Below, in pieces: positions 9,018 to 19,633 of a stretch of 64,000 bases of DNA. Below the pieces are notes generated by a model that saw only the letters and a program-made list of their open reading frames with translations, was not told the DNA's origin and did no database searches. The position numbers were made by a program, and so were the translations under genes. The number at the start of each line of letters is the position of its first letter. Position 1 is the first letter of the stretch. Source of the DNA: Myxococcales bacterium (lineage in GTDB: Bacteria > Myxococcota_A > Polyangia > Haliangiales > Haliangiaceae); assembly GCA_016706545.1 (NCBI GenBank), contig JADJJK010000031.1, positions 1 through 64,000 on the forward strand, written 5' to 3'.

Positions 9018-10261
9018 TCGACGCGGCCAAGCTCCGTCACGTGCAGCGAGAGGTCGGGCGGCGCAGCGGCGGCCGCCGGCGGACGTGGCTCGCGATGCTG
9101 GTCACCGGCGCGGCGGCGGCCGCCTGGGTGGCCACCGCGCCTGATGGCTCCGCGGCCAGCACGCGCTGGCTCTGGACCGCGGTGGCGCTGTACGCGGTCG
9201 CGATGTTGCGGGTGCCGTTCGTGCTGTTCTGGCGCGCCGACGCGGCGCTGCTCGCCAGGCTGCCCATCGAGGGCCGGCCGCTGTGGGGCGCGGCGCAGTG
9301 GGCAACTGGCGAGCTGGCCGCTCAGGCGCTGGCCGCCAGCTCGCTGGCCGCGCTGCCGCTGGCGGTGCTCGCGGGGCCTGACGCTGTCGCGGTGCTCGGC
9401 CGGCACGCGGCGCTGGCGGTGGCGCTGGCGTTCGCCGCGGCGGCGCTGGTCCCTGCGGTCGCGGTCGCCGCCGGGGCGCTGGTGGTCTCTGGCAAGGCCG
9501 ATCAGCTCCTGGCCGGGCTCGGCGGAGAGGTGAAGGCGCCTCCGACCGCCTGGCTGGGGGTGCTCCCAGGGCTGGCCTCGGCCGTGGCGGTGCTCCTGGC
9601 CATCGACGTCGGCGGCTGGCTGCGCGGCGGGCACGCCGAGGTCGGCGACGCCGTCTTGCTCCTGGCCGGGATGAGCGCCGCCTCCGTGGTGGCCGCGCTG
9701 CTGGCCCGCGCCGCGGCGGACCGGGTCATGCCGGCCATGCTGCGCGACGTCTCGGCGCTGGATCGGCAGCAGCTCGCGACCATCGAGCTGACCGCGGCGC
9801 CCGCCACCCTGCGCGCGCTGGGGCGACAGTTGACGCCGGGCGCGCGGCTGCTACTGGACAAGCACGCGCGGCTGCTGGCGCGACGTCACCCGATGTCCGC
9901 GGTGCTGGGCGCGGTGGCGTTTGCGATCCTGGCGGTCAGCGCGCTGGCGTCGTCGCACGCCGCCGTGCTGCAGGTGACCACGCTGGCGGTGACGTTTGCA
10001 TACGCCATGGTATTGCGCGGCCGCATGGCGCAGCCGCCGGTGGAGCTGCCGAGGCTGCGCGACAGCCTGCCGCTGACGCCAGGTGACGCGCAGGCCGCGG
10101 CGCGCACGTATGTGCTGTGGTGGTGGGGATGGTTCGCGCTGCTGCCAGGGGCGCTGGTCCTGGCGCGCACGGCGCAGCTCTGGCAAGTGGCGCCGGCGCT
10201 GGCGGCCGGGACGCTGCTGCTGGTCCTTGGCGGCGGCGGTGGCCGCGCGACCGCGCGCTGA
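9014..10261 (+). CDS. ABC-2-like membrane protein, permease partner
   Basis: 415 residues from a GTG at 9014 that overlaps the ATPase stop (GTGA), the usual sign of coupled subunits. After a basic N-terminus the protein has around nine to ten hydrophobic segments, among them ALYAVAMLRVPFVLFW, AALAVALAFAAAALVPAVAVA, AVLGAVAFAILAVSALAS and WWWGWFALLPGALVLA. It has no recognisable enzyme motif and is highly Ala/Leu-rich. By position it is the transmembrane half of a heteromeric ABC-2 type exporter. The substrate cannot be inferred. Confidence 0.75.
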   Translation: MIDAAKLRHVQREVGRRSGGRRRTWLAMLVTGAAAAAWVATAPDGSAASTRWLWTAVALYAVAMLRVPFVLFWRADAALLARLPIEGRPLWGAAQWATGELAAQALAASSLAALPLAVLAGPDAVAVLGRHAALAVALAFAAAALVPAVAVAAGALVVSGKADQLLAGLGGEVKAPPTAWLGVLPGLASAVAVLLAIDVGGWLRGGHAEVGDAVLLLAGMSAASVVAALLARAAADRVMPAMLRDVSALDRQQLATIELTAAPATLRALGRQLTPGARLLLDKHARLLARRHPMSAVLGAVAFAILAVSALASSHAAVLQVTTLAVTFAYAMVLRGRMAQPPVELPRLRDSLPLTPGDAQAAARTYVLWWWGWFALLPGALVLARTAQLWQVAPALAAGTLLLVLGGGGGRATAR

Positions 10262-10548
10262 CCGCGAGGCGCTGACGGCCGACGCTGCATCGTGTCAGCG
10301 GCCTTGCGCTGGGGCGCGCCTGCCATGCTGCATTTTTTCGCTGCGCCCGAGGCCGCGCATGGGCGCCGCCCGGGGCCGCGCATGGGCGCCGCTGCGCAGC
10401 CGAGGCTTTGCGGTGACGAGATCGCGACTTGGACGCAGCGGTCGCAGTGGTCGCAGCGGTCCTTGGGACCTGTGGTCATCAGGTTTTCACGTTCCCGGCT
10501 CCGCTTTGGATGCGCGCGGCGGCAAGAGCCTGTACGCTCAGCGGGCTC

Positions 10549-13500
10549 ATGGGCGAGCCGCGGTCGAACTCATCGGCGAACTCATCGGCGAGTTCATCGG
10601 CGAACTCATCGGCGAGTTCAGCGGCGAGCGGCGAGTTCATCGGCGAACTCATCCGCGAGTTCATCGGCGAACTCATCGATAGGTCCTGCGATAGAGCCTT
10701 TGCCAGACTCCGCCACGGACGCCAGGGACGACGGCGGACCGCGTGCCGGCTCGTCATCTCCATCGCTGCCGTCGCTGCCGTCGTCGCCGTCGTCGCCGTC
10801 GCCATCGTCGCCGTCGCCATCGCGCGGCGGCAAGATCGTCGAGGAGATGCTCGAGGTGGCGCGCGCCGAGGCTGACGCGGCGATGTCTGCGGCGGAGCGC
10901 GAGGTCGCTGGCGACCTGGCGGCGCGGGCGGTGCTCCTTGCCTGGGACAGCCAAAGCCTGGTGCCGGCGAGCATCGCGAGCCGCGCCGGTGACGGGACCG
11001 GGCCGCACGAGCCGTCGGGGACAGGCGCCGGGGGGCTCGCCTCCGATCCAGCGTGGGCAGAGCGGACGCTGTTCTTGCCGGCCACCCACCCGCTGAGCGC
11101 GCGGCTCCAGCTCGCCGCGGCGCTGGCTGGGTCGGTGGGGCGCGCGGACGCCGATTCGAGCTTGCTGTGGGCCGAGCGCGCCGTTCACCACGCCGATCCG
11201 CAACACCGCGGTGATCTTGCGCTCTGGCTGGCCGAAGCCTGGCAGCTCGGTGGCGGACGCCCGCCGGCCACCGTGCTCGAGCTGGTGGTGGCTGGCGAGT
11301 CGCCGCACGCGCGGGCGCTGGCGCAGCTCGTGGGGTTCGCGCCGCGGCGCGTGGCGGAGCTGTCCGCGGCGGCGGTGGGGCGGCACGGCGGCGGCGACGA
11401 GCGCGCCGAGGCGGCCAGCCTGCTCCTCGACTCCGGCGCGGACCCGCGTGAGGCCGCCGCGCTGTGCGCGCGCGTCGCCAGCAACGCGCTGGAGGTCCGG
11501 CTGCGGTGCCTGGAGCTCGCCATCGAGGCCAGGCTGCGCGGCGACAGCCAGGAGGACCTGACGCAGCTCTGGCTCGAGCGCGCCGCGCTGGTGGGGGACC
11601 TGTCCAATGGGGCGCTCGATGCGGCGGTGTCTCGTGTGCTGGCGGTGGAGAGCGATGATTCCGGACGCGATTCCGCGCGCGATTCCAGCCGGGACCTTGG
11701 CCCGCGCCGCACCCCGTCCGAGCCCAACCTCCGCGTCCTGGCTCGGATCCCCAGAGCGAGCAAGAGCCCGATGGCTGGCGACGACGCCGAGCCCGTCGCT
11801 GGCCACGCCGCGGGAGCTGCCGCGCCGCGACCGCCGCGTCACGCGCAGCTCACCCCGCTGGCGGAGTCTCCGGCGGTGCGAGATCCGTACTTCGGTCCGC
11901 TGTACCTGCGCATGCGCAGCCTGACCTACGCCATCGCCGCCGGCGATCGCGCGGCGGCCACCGAGCTCCGGCGCCGGCTCGCGTTCGAGTCGCCCTGTCC
12001 GGTGGTGGCGGCGTGCCACGCGGCGCGCGCGGCCACCAGCCTCGAGGTCGCGATGGCCAGCGCGCCGGAGGCGGCGGTCGTCGACGCGCGCGACACCCGC
12101 GGCTCCGCGCTGGAGCTGGCGGAGGTGGCCTGCGAGCGCGTGCCGAGCCCGACCTTGCTGGCGTTGCTCGACCGCGCCTGGCTGCGCCGATCGCCCATCC
12201 CCGCGCAGGCGGTGGAGCGGCTGTCGCAGCGCGGCGGCGTGGCGCTGCGCTGGGCCGCTCACCTGGCGGAGCGCCGGCTCCTCGATCTGCCGCGCGCGAC
12301 GCGGCTGTGGTCGCAGGCCGCCGAGCTGGCGACGGCGGACAGCGGCTTCGCGCTGGATCACCTGGCGTCGTGTCACCGGCGGCTGGGCGACCACGAGGCG
12401 CTCGCCAAGATCTACGTCGCGCTGGCTGGACGCGAGGACACGCCCCGCGGGGTGGCGGTGTGGCGGTGCGCCGCCGCGGCGCTGGCCCTGTCGCGCGACG
12501 GGGAGGGCGCCCGGAGCGCGCTGGAGCGCGCCGTGGAAGCTGCGCCGCGTGACCCGGTCAGCCGGATCGGCCTCTTGCGGGTGGTCCTGGCCGCGTCGGA
12601 GTGGAGCACCGCGGTCAAGCTGCTGGAGGACATGATCCCCAAGCTGGCGGTGCGCGCGCTGCGGCAGCGATACTCGCGCGAGCGCGCGTGCTTGCTCGAC
12701 GTACACCTGCAGCGCTCCGCGGAAGCCGAGGACGCCTTCGAGCAGATCCTGGCCGAAGACCCGCTGGACGCCGACACGCTGGTGGCGCTGGGCGAGCTGT
12801 ACGAGCGGCGGCAAAAGCCGATGCTCGCCATCGCCGCGCGGCGACGCGCCTGCGATCTCTTGCCCCCGGCAGCCAGGGTTTCCCAGCTCGTGATCGTGGC
12901 GGAGCTGTGCCGCAACCACTCCGAGCTGGAAGACGGCCTCTCCGCGCTGGAGGAGGCGCAGCGGCTGGATCCCGAGAACTCGGACGTCCACCGCATGCTG
13001 GCCGACCTCTACGAGCAGCTCGGCAAGCCCGAGTACGCGGTGGTCGCGCTGCGCATGGAGCTGGCGCGCAACCCGGAGCCACCCCGGCGCATGGTCGCGC
13101 AGCTTCGGCTCGCCGGGCTGCTGGCCCGCCTCGGCACCGAGCCTGAGTCCGTGGTCGCGTTGTATCTCGATGTGTTGTCGATGGATCCCAGCAGCAGCGA
13201 GGCGCTCGCCGGCATCCAGGCGCCGGCGCGTGCGCTGGGTTGGTGGGACGCGCTGACGCGCGCCTTCCGCGCGGCGCCGCCCACTGCCGACAACCTGGTC
13301 GTGCTGGCCGACGCGCTGGAGAAGATGTCGAGCTTCGCGGAGCTAGCGCGGGTGCGCCGAGCGCAGCTCGAGGCCGCCACCTTGCCGGCGGAGCGCGCTC
13401 GCCGCGCCTCGGAGCTGGCGGTGCTGCACGAGACGCGGCTCGGTGATCCCGACGCCGCGATCGCGGCGCTGCGGCAGGCGGTGGGGGTGGCGCCCGAGCT

Positions 13501-16500
13501 CGAGCGCACAGGCCTTCTCCAGGACCTCGAGCAGCTCCTGGAACGCCATGGGCGCTGGCCGGAGCTGGCCGAGCTGTTCTCGAGCGAGCTGGCGCGGTGC
13601 GAGCCGGCGCAAGAGGAGGAGCGCGTGCGGCTGCATCTGCGTCGCGCGCGGGTCTGCGCCGAGCGGACCGGAGATCTCGCCAGCGCGGTGGCCGCCTGCG
13701 AGGCCGCGCTCGAGATCTTGCCGGAGCAGGTGGAGACGCAGGAGCTCCTCGCCGCGGTGTACGAGCGGGCGGGGCGGCGGCGAGACGCGATCCGGATCGT
13801 GCAGGGCCGCGCGCAGGCCGCCAGCGGCAGCGAGCGCGCCGGGCTCCTGGCGCGGGCGGCGCGCCTCCACCTGGCAGAGGACGACCTGGCCGGTGGCCTG
13901 GCGGCGTACCAGGCCGCCATCGAGGCCGACCCAGGCGATCGCGAGACCTTCACCGCCTACGAGCGCGCGTGCTACGCGCACAAGCGCTGGCCGGACGTGC
14001 TGCGCCTGTATGACACCGCCATCGCGCACGTCGAGGCGGGCGCGCACCGCGCCTACCGCCTGTTTGACCTGTACTCGCGCAAGGCGCAGGCGCAGGCGTC
14101 GTACCTGGGAGACCCAGACGGCGCCGCCGAGTCGCTGTGCCGGCTCATCGTCCAGGAGAACAACCCGGACGCATCCCTCAAGCTGATGGAGGAGCTCTGC
14201 GCCTCACGCGGCGACTACGCCGCGCTGGTGGACGCGCTCGAGCGCCGGGCGCAGGCCGCGCGAGATGGCGCGCGCAGCCTGGACGCGCTCCGCCGCGCGG
14301 TGACGGCCGCCGAGACGTACCTGGATGATCCCGCGCGCGTGGCGAAGCTCCGCGCGCAGGTGGTGCGGCTCGATCCTTCCGATGAGGCCAGCGCCAGCGC
14401 GCTCGAGGCCTTCTATCGTGAGCGCAAGGAGGTGACGGCGCTCATCTCGTTTCTGCACACCCAGATCGAGGCCAGCCGAGACTCCGCGCGCACGGTCGAG
14501 CTCCTGCAGCGGGTGGCCGAGGTCAGCGAGGACGACGCGCGGGACGTCGAGGGCGCCATCTTGCACTACACCAAGATCCTCGAGATCGAGCCCCGACACG
14601 TGGAGTCGCTGGAGGCGCTCAGCCGCATCTACGAGTCCACCGAGCGCTGGACGGAGCTCATCGAGATCACCCGCCGGCAGATCAAGGGCATGGCGGACCG
14701 CAGCAGCAAGGCGCTCTTGTACTTCCGCTGCGGCTCGGTGATGGAGGCCAAGTTCGGACGCGAGGAAGACGCGATCCGGTACTACCAGGCGGCGATCACG
14801 GTCTCGACGGCGTGCATGCCCGCCGTCCACGGCCTGCGCGATCTGTACCGTCGGCGACAGGAGTGGGCGCGCGTCGTCGAGACGCTGGAGCTCGAGCTCA
14901 AGCTCTGGCAGGACGACAAGGAGCGCGCCGGCGTGCTGGCCCAGATCGGGCAGGTCTACGCGGAGCGGATCGGCGACGGTCGCAGCGCGCGGCAGTACTT
15001 TCACGAGGCGCTGGCGGTGGACCCCGAGTGCGTCCCCGCCAACTGGGCGCTGTTCGAGGATTACTTCGCCGCTGGAAACTGGGAGCAGGCCCGGCCGCTG
15101 GCCAGCTCGCTGACCCAGCGGGCCATGCACGATGGCGATCCGGCGACGCGCAGCGAGTTCTATCGCAAGCGAGCGATGGTCTCGCTGCACACCGGCGATC
15201 CGCGAGACGCCGCCGAGAGCTTCGTGGTGGCGCTGGAGATCCGGCCCACCAACCTGGACGCGCTGGAGGCGCTCGGGAGGGTGGCGCGGAACCACCCCAC
15301 GGTCTACGACTTCGAGAGCACGTACCGCGAGCTGGAGCGGATCTATCGCCGGCGAGACGACGCGGCGCCGCTGCTGGCGCGCGTGTGGATGGGGTTGGCG
15401 ACGCTGGCGGAGCGCGCCGGCGATCTCGATCACGCCGCGGATCTGTCCAGCGCGGCCACCTCGCTGGCGCCCACGGATCTCATCGTGCTGATGGCGGTGG
15501 TGGACTTCCACTGCGACATGCGGCGCTGGGCCGCGGCGGTGGACGCCATCCTGGCGTTCTTGCCGCAGGCAAACCCGGCGGACGTCACCGCGGCGCGGCT
15601 GCGGCTAGCAGAGCTCCACGCCGATGGCCAGCGCGACGCCTCGCGCGCGATCGCCGTGCTCGGGGACGTCGTTCGCGATGAGCCCACCTGCCACGAGGCG
15701 CACTACCTGCTCGCCCAGCAGCACTACCTGCACGGTCGCCTCGCGGAGGCGCGCGCCGCCATGGACGCCGCGCTGGAGCTGGCGGAGTCACTGCCCGCGG
15801 CGACCGCGGACGCCGCGCTGGCGCGCTACCACTACTACCGCGGTCGCGTCCTCGGCGCGCAGGGCGATGGCGCCGCCGCCGAGGCGCAGTACCGCCTCGC
15901 GTGTGACCATGACCGTGGCTATGCGCCGCCGGCCTTGCTGCTGGCGCGGCGCGCCGCCGAGGTGGGGGACCATCGCCAGGCCGAGGCCCTGCTGATCGAA
16001 GCCGCGCGCGCCGCCATCGAGCAGCGCGGGGTGGTGGGGGCGGTGCCGATGCAGCGCGGCCTGGCCCGCATCCTCCTGGCCAATGGAGACCGGGTCGCGG
16101 CCATCGAGGCGTACCGCGGCATCCTCGCGGTCACGCCGGACAACGCGATCGACCGCGTCGCGCTGGCCGAGATCTACGCGGTCGATGATCTGCCGCGCGC
16201 CATCGCCGAGCTGCGCAAGGTGATCGATCGCGACCTTCGTCACGCGCCAGCGTACCGGCTCCTGGCCTGGTACTACGAGCAGCAAGGGGAGCTCGAGCGC
16301 GCGGCGCGGGTGCTGGCCGTGCTGGAGCTGATGGGCTTTGCAGAGGACAGCGACCTGGAGACGGCGCAGCGGCTGCGCGCCGCGCGGGTGGCGCCGCCGA
16401 TCGTGTCCTCGCTGGGCTCCGAGCAACGTCATCACCTGCTGGCGACGCGGGCCACTCGCGACGTCCTGGGCGAGGTCTGGTCCGTGTTCGCGCCGGCGAT

Positions 16501-17185
16501 CTCGGCGCTGTTCCCGCCGTTTGCGCTGGGCGAGGACCTGGTGCCCATGGAGGCCTACGGGGACGCCTCGCTGTGCGAGGACTACGCCGAGGTCGCGCGG
16601 ATCTTCGAGACCTCCGCGGAGGTGTTCCTGGGAGATCGGGTGCCGGGGATGACGATGGTGGTGACCCATCCACGACCGGCGATCGTCATCGACCGGGCGC
16701 TGGCGCAAGAGAGCCGCGCCGCCCGGCGCTTCCTCTTTGGCTGGTCGCTCGACGCGATCCGCGGCTCCTACGCGGTGCTGCTGTCCCTCGGCGCCTCGCA
16801 GTGCAGCGAGCTGAGCGCCATCCTGCGCGAGCTGTTCGCCAGCGAAGGCGACCGCTCGGGCGTGGCCGCGGAGCTGGTGCGCGTGGGAGGGGCCTCGGGG
16901 ACCAAGGTCCTCGACAAGTACGCCGGCCGGATGCGTGAGCTGGACGTCGAGGGGTGGATGGATGGCATGCTGGCCGGCGCCAAGCGCAGCGGTCTTTTGG
17001 CCTGCGACGAGTTCGAGGCCGCGATCTGGATGATCGCGCGCCTCTCCGGGGAGCGCCTCGCCGGGCACGACGACACCGCGGCGCTCGGTGCGGTGCTAGG
17101 CGGCGCGGACCTGGTACGGTACTACCTGAGCGATGACTACCAACGCCTGCGACAGAGCTTGACGGCCGCGAAGGCGGAGTCATGA
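10549..17185 (+). CDS. giant TPR-repeat protein, start uncertain
   Basis: About 2200 residues. The main frame (stop 17183-17185) is open from 10292. Upstream of about 10634 it reads an implausible Arg-Thr-His repeat, whereas the ATG at 10549 in another frame gives MGEPRSNSSANSSASSS, which matches what the main frame encodes after the 7-bp break. I therefore list 10549 as the likely ancestral start, which needs a frame change. Starts already in frame are GTG 10292, TTG 10700 and ATG 10847. After a Ser/Pro linker come dozens of TPR units, for instance ILEIEPRHVESLEALSRIYE and YRGILAVTPDNAIDRVALAEI. The last 300 residues are a separate globular domain containing VPMEAYGDASLCEDYAEVA and FLFGWSLDAIRGSYAVLLSL. 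It is probably a cytosolic scaffold; its partners are unknown. The 287 bp before 10549 hold only short direct repeats. Confidence 0.75.
10567..10681. repeat. 12-bp coding tandem repeat with a 7-bp phase break
   Basis: Nine copies of a 12-bp unit, AACTCATCGGCG alternating with AGTTCATCGGCG. After the fifth copy an extra 7 bp (10627-10633, AGCGGCG) intervenes, so copies 6-9 are shifted by one frame. Before the break, frame 1 reads Ser-Asn-Ser-Ser-Ala; after it, frame 2 reads the same peptide and runs into the giant TPR gene. See the gene entry. Confidence 0.85.
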
Positions 17186-17591
17186 GCGAGCGGGGGCGGG
17201 CGCGGGCCGCAGGCGGCGCTGACTCGATGGGACAGAAAGAGCGGAGGAGTCGAGCAAACCGTATGGCAGCTCGCGTCCCTTCGCCCGCTCAAATGCCTGG
17301 TCGCAACCGTGCGTTGCACTGCATTGATGAGCCAGATCTCCTCATGCCGCGGCGCGCCACAGGCGGTTCGAGCGCTCCGTTGCTCCCGAGGTCCTCGTGT
17401 AAAGTGCTTGAATATAAAACGATTGAGCACCCTGCCGACCTCCACCTTCGGGAGTTGGCAATTTCGCAATCACCCAACCAGAAATCCACCGTTGCCATGG
17501 ATCATGGCCCGATCATGACGCTATGCTTGACCGGCATGGTTAGACCCAGGCGATGTAATCGAGGCCACGAGGATTACGTCATGGTGAGACG
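17186..17591. other. intergenic region of lower GC
   Basis: 406 bp between the giant TPR gene and the STAS-domain gene, with visibly lower GC than the neighbours and AT-rich patches near 17409-17425. A 137-codon open frame (17182-17595) overlaps the TPR stop but has no family likeness, mixed codon use and no coherent fold, so I do not call it. The promoter of the STAS gene should lie here, but I see no convincing -35/-10 or -24/-12 pair. Confidence 0.5.
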
Positions 17592-18554
17592 GTGAGTCAC
17601 AAATTCAACGCGACCATTCAGCATCGAGACGACGTCAGCTACGTAAAGCTGGCGGGCGTCATCGACGAGGACAATGAGCTCGCCAACATCGTAGAGCGGA
17701 TTCCTCGAGGGACAGCCGTGATCGATCTCGGAGAGATCGAGCGGATCAACTCTTGTGGAGTTCGCGACTGGGTGAACTGGCTCAGTCGGCTCGAGGCCCA
17801 AGGTACGCGAGCGATCCTGGTCGAGTGTTCGCCGGCGATCGTCGCCCAGATAAACCTCGTCAACAACTTCACCGGCACGGGCGTGGTGAAGAGCTTCTTC
17901 GTTCCCTATTTCTGCCCCGAGTGCGACGAAGAGAAGGTCTTGCTGGTCGAGACCTCGGACATGGGGCCTCCGCCGCACGAGCCGCCGATGTGCCGGTGCG
18001 ATGAGTGCGATCTGGTCATGGACTTCGATGACATGCCAGACTCGTACTTTGCGTTCCTCTCCAACTCGAGGAAGTACGCAGAGGCGGAGAAGGTCAGCGG
18101 CGCCATCCGCGACATGGGCGGGCCCTCCGAGCCTTCGGACAAGGCGCGGGTTCGCTCGCGCGTCAGCTCGCCAGCCATCGCGCCCTCGCCCAAGGGCGCT
18201 CCGCCCGGTCTGCCGGGGCGGCCGAGCGCACCTAACCGGCTGTCGGCTCCACCTTCCTACGGTGCCCCAGGCGCCGCGGGCGCGCGTCCAGGTCTTCCAA
18301 GCTTTCCGCCCCGTGGCCCCTCGAACCTCGGCGGGCCGAACCCGATGTCAAATGGCGGCGGCCTGGGCCCGCTGCCACCGTCGGGGCCGATGTCGTCAGC
18401 GCCAGCGACCGCTGGCATGGCGCCGCTCGGCATGGGCATGGGGCCGCTGCAAGGCGCCGCCCCGGCCCGGCGCGGCAACGCCACGATCTACACGCTGGTG
18501 GGGGTCCTGGTGGTCGCGATCGGCGTGCTCGGCTACCTGCTGCTGACGCGCTGA
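17592..18554 (+). CDS. STAS-like / zinc-ribbon / C-terminal membrane-anchored protein
   Basis: 320 residues from a GTG at 17592, with GGTGAGA just upstream. Residues about 1-105 have a STAS-like fold (anti-sigma-factor antagonist family): VSYVKLAGVIDEDNEL, then VIDLGEIERINSCGVRDWVNWL, where Ser sits near the position phosphorylated in SpoIIAA. Residues about 110-150 carry two Cys pairs, CPECDEE and CRCDECD, consistent with a zinc ribbon. A long Pro/Gly/Ser/Met-rich linker follows, and residues about 298-318 form one C-terminal transmembrane helix. So the signalling domain would hang in the cytosol on a flexible tether. It lies 1.1 kb from a SpoIIE phosphatase, the class of enzyme that dephosphorylates STAS proteins; pairing is inferred. 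Confidence 0.75.
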   Translation: MSHKFNATIQHRDDVSYVKLAGVIDEDNELANIVERIPRGTAVIDLGEIERINSCGVRDWVNWLSRLEAQGTRAILVECSPAIVAQINLVNNFTGTGVVKSFFVPYFCPECDEEKVLLVETSDMGPPPHEPPMCRCDECDLVMDFDDMPDSYFAFLSNSRKYAEAEKVSGAIRDMGGPSEPSDKARVRSRVSSPAIAPSPKGAPPGLPGRPSAPNRLSAPPSYGAPGAAGARPGLPSFPPRGPSNLGGPNPMSNGGGLGPLPPSGPMSSAPATAGMAPLGMGMGPLQGAAPARRGNATIYTLVGVLVVAIGVLGYLLLTR

Positions 18555-18588
18555 GCTGGCTTTGGCCGGCGCCCGCCGCGCTTGGCCT

Positions 18589-18682
18589 GGCGGGTGTCGA
18601 GGCGCGCCGACGCCGGCGGGTGTCGAGGCGCAGCGACGAAGCGTTCCTGGGAGAGCGGCCTGGGAGAGCGGCCTGGGAGCGG
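18589..18682. repeat. two short tandem repeats after the STAS gene
   Basis: GGCGGGTGTCGAGGCGC occurs twice (18589-18605, 18615-18631). It is followed by CCTGGGAGAGCGG in two full copies and one shortened copy (18646-18682), ending at the stop of the convergent PAS gene. Confidence 0.8.
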
Positions 18683-19234
18683 CTAGACGATCAGCCCCTT
18701 CTTGTAGTCCAGCAGCTCCTTCTGCGTCTTGAGCAGGAGCTGGTTAGTCTCCAGCAGCTCCTTGGTGCGTATGCGGACCTGGTTGGCGAGCCGCTGTCGC
18801 TCCTGGGCCTCGCGCTCCAGGATGTCCTGGTACTTCATCTGCACGTCCGCCTCGTCGGTGACGTTGCGCTGGATCTCGAGCGCGCCCACCGCGACCCCGT
18901 GCTCATCCGTGATGGGCACGGCCGACAAGATGAAGCGCATGGTCGCGCCCTCTGGGCCTCCCAGCACGGCGCCCGAGATCTCGTCGAGCCGGACGTGCCG
19001 GTTGTCGGTCCAGCACTGCTGCGCGATGCACTTCGTGGCGCAGATGTTGAATTCGATCACCTCGTAGCAGCGCCGGCCTCTGAGGCCCCTGGCGACCTGC
19101 CGCGGCATCATGGCGAAGAACGCACGATTGAAATCGACGATCCGCCGCTCGGAGTCGACCACGAAGTAGCTATCCACGATCACGCTCGCGACCCGCTTGA
19201 ACTCCGCAAGGAACTTATCGAGCGCAAGCGACAT
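18683..19234 (-). CDS. PAS-domain sensor protein with coiled-coil tail
   Basis: 183 residues. Residues about 10-130 are a PAS domain: VDSYFVVDSERRIVDFNRAF at the start and VPITDEHGVAVGALEIQRNVTDEAD, the usual PAS/PAC end with its D-x-T-E-like cap. Residues about 130-180 form a charged coiled coil (EREAQERQRLANQVRIRTKELLE shape) with no kinase, cyclase or HTH domain attached. Four Cys in CYEVIEFNICATKCIAQQC could bind a metal or respond to redox state. It resembles stand-alone PAS proteins that dimerise and pass signals to partners. It is divergent from the SpoIIE phosphatase operon and convergent with the STAS protein, so these genes probably belong to one circuit. Confidence 0.8.
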   Translation of the reverse strand: MSLALDKFLAEFKRVASVIVDSYFVVDSERRIVDFNRAFFAMMPRQVARGLRGRRCYEVIEFNICATKCIAQQCWTDNRHVRLDEISGAVLGGPEGATMRFILSAVPITDEHGVAVGALEIQRNVTDEADVQMKYQDILEREAQERQRLANQVRIRTKELLETNQLLLKTQKELLDYKKGLIV

Positions 19235-19633
19235 GTGGTCAACGTATCATGGCCTGTCTCGCTCGCGCTGGTGGGCGGAAGCTCGCGCCAGCGAGACCCG
19301 CTGAACGACTGCCGGATCAAGGCCAGCGGGCCCTGGTCCGGATCAAACCGGTTTCAACTACCAGGGTCGCCGAAACGTGTCTTCCAATACCCTACTTGTC
19401 CATCGTTGAAACCACAGCCGAGCCAGCCAGAGCAACCTGGCCGCGCTCTCGAGGATCCTCGTAGGCTATTGAAATTTCTAATTGGTTCCCAGATCGCCGG
19501 GGGCCGCCAGGTCTCTGGTGCGGGGGGCTTGGCCCAGCGGAAGGCGACCTGCTCGCGCTAGATCACCTTGGTAAGCGCAAATGCTCCAGGAGTTTGACCC
19601 ACCGCGGCCGGCGTCATACCATCCGCTTGCAAC
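19235..19633. promoter_or_regulatory. divergent regulatory region with inverted repeats
   Basis: 399 bp between the divergent PAS gene and the SpoIIE operon, less GC-rich than the surroundings. GGTTTCAAC at 19350-19358 is repeated in inverse as GTTGAAACC at 19405-19413, 46 bp apart. The first copy is embedded in the palindrome AAACCGGTTT (19346-19355). This is compatible with a regulator binding two sites. An AT-rich stretch near 19465-19485 could hold the promoter, but no clear boxes stand out. Confidence 0.4.

Noticed and set aside
10754..12991. 745-codon minus-strand open frame
   Set aside because: Antisense shadow of the giant TPR gene, with biased composition and no family likeness.
17450..17480. 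TGGCAATTTCGCAAT as a sigma-54 promoter
   Set aside because: The GG and GC elements are 9 bp apart instead of the required 12.
17182..17595. 137-codon open frame overlapping the giant TPR stop by 4 bp
   Set aside because: The overlap looks like coupling, but the sequence has no coherent composition or family, and the base composition is intergenic.
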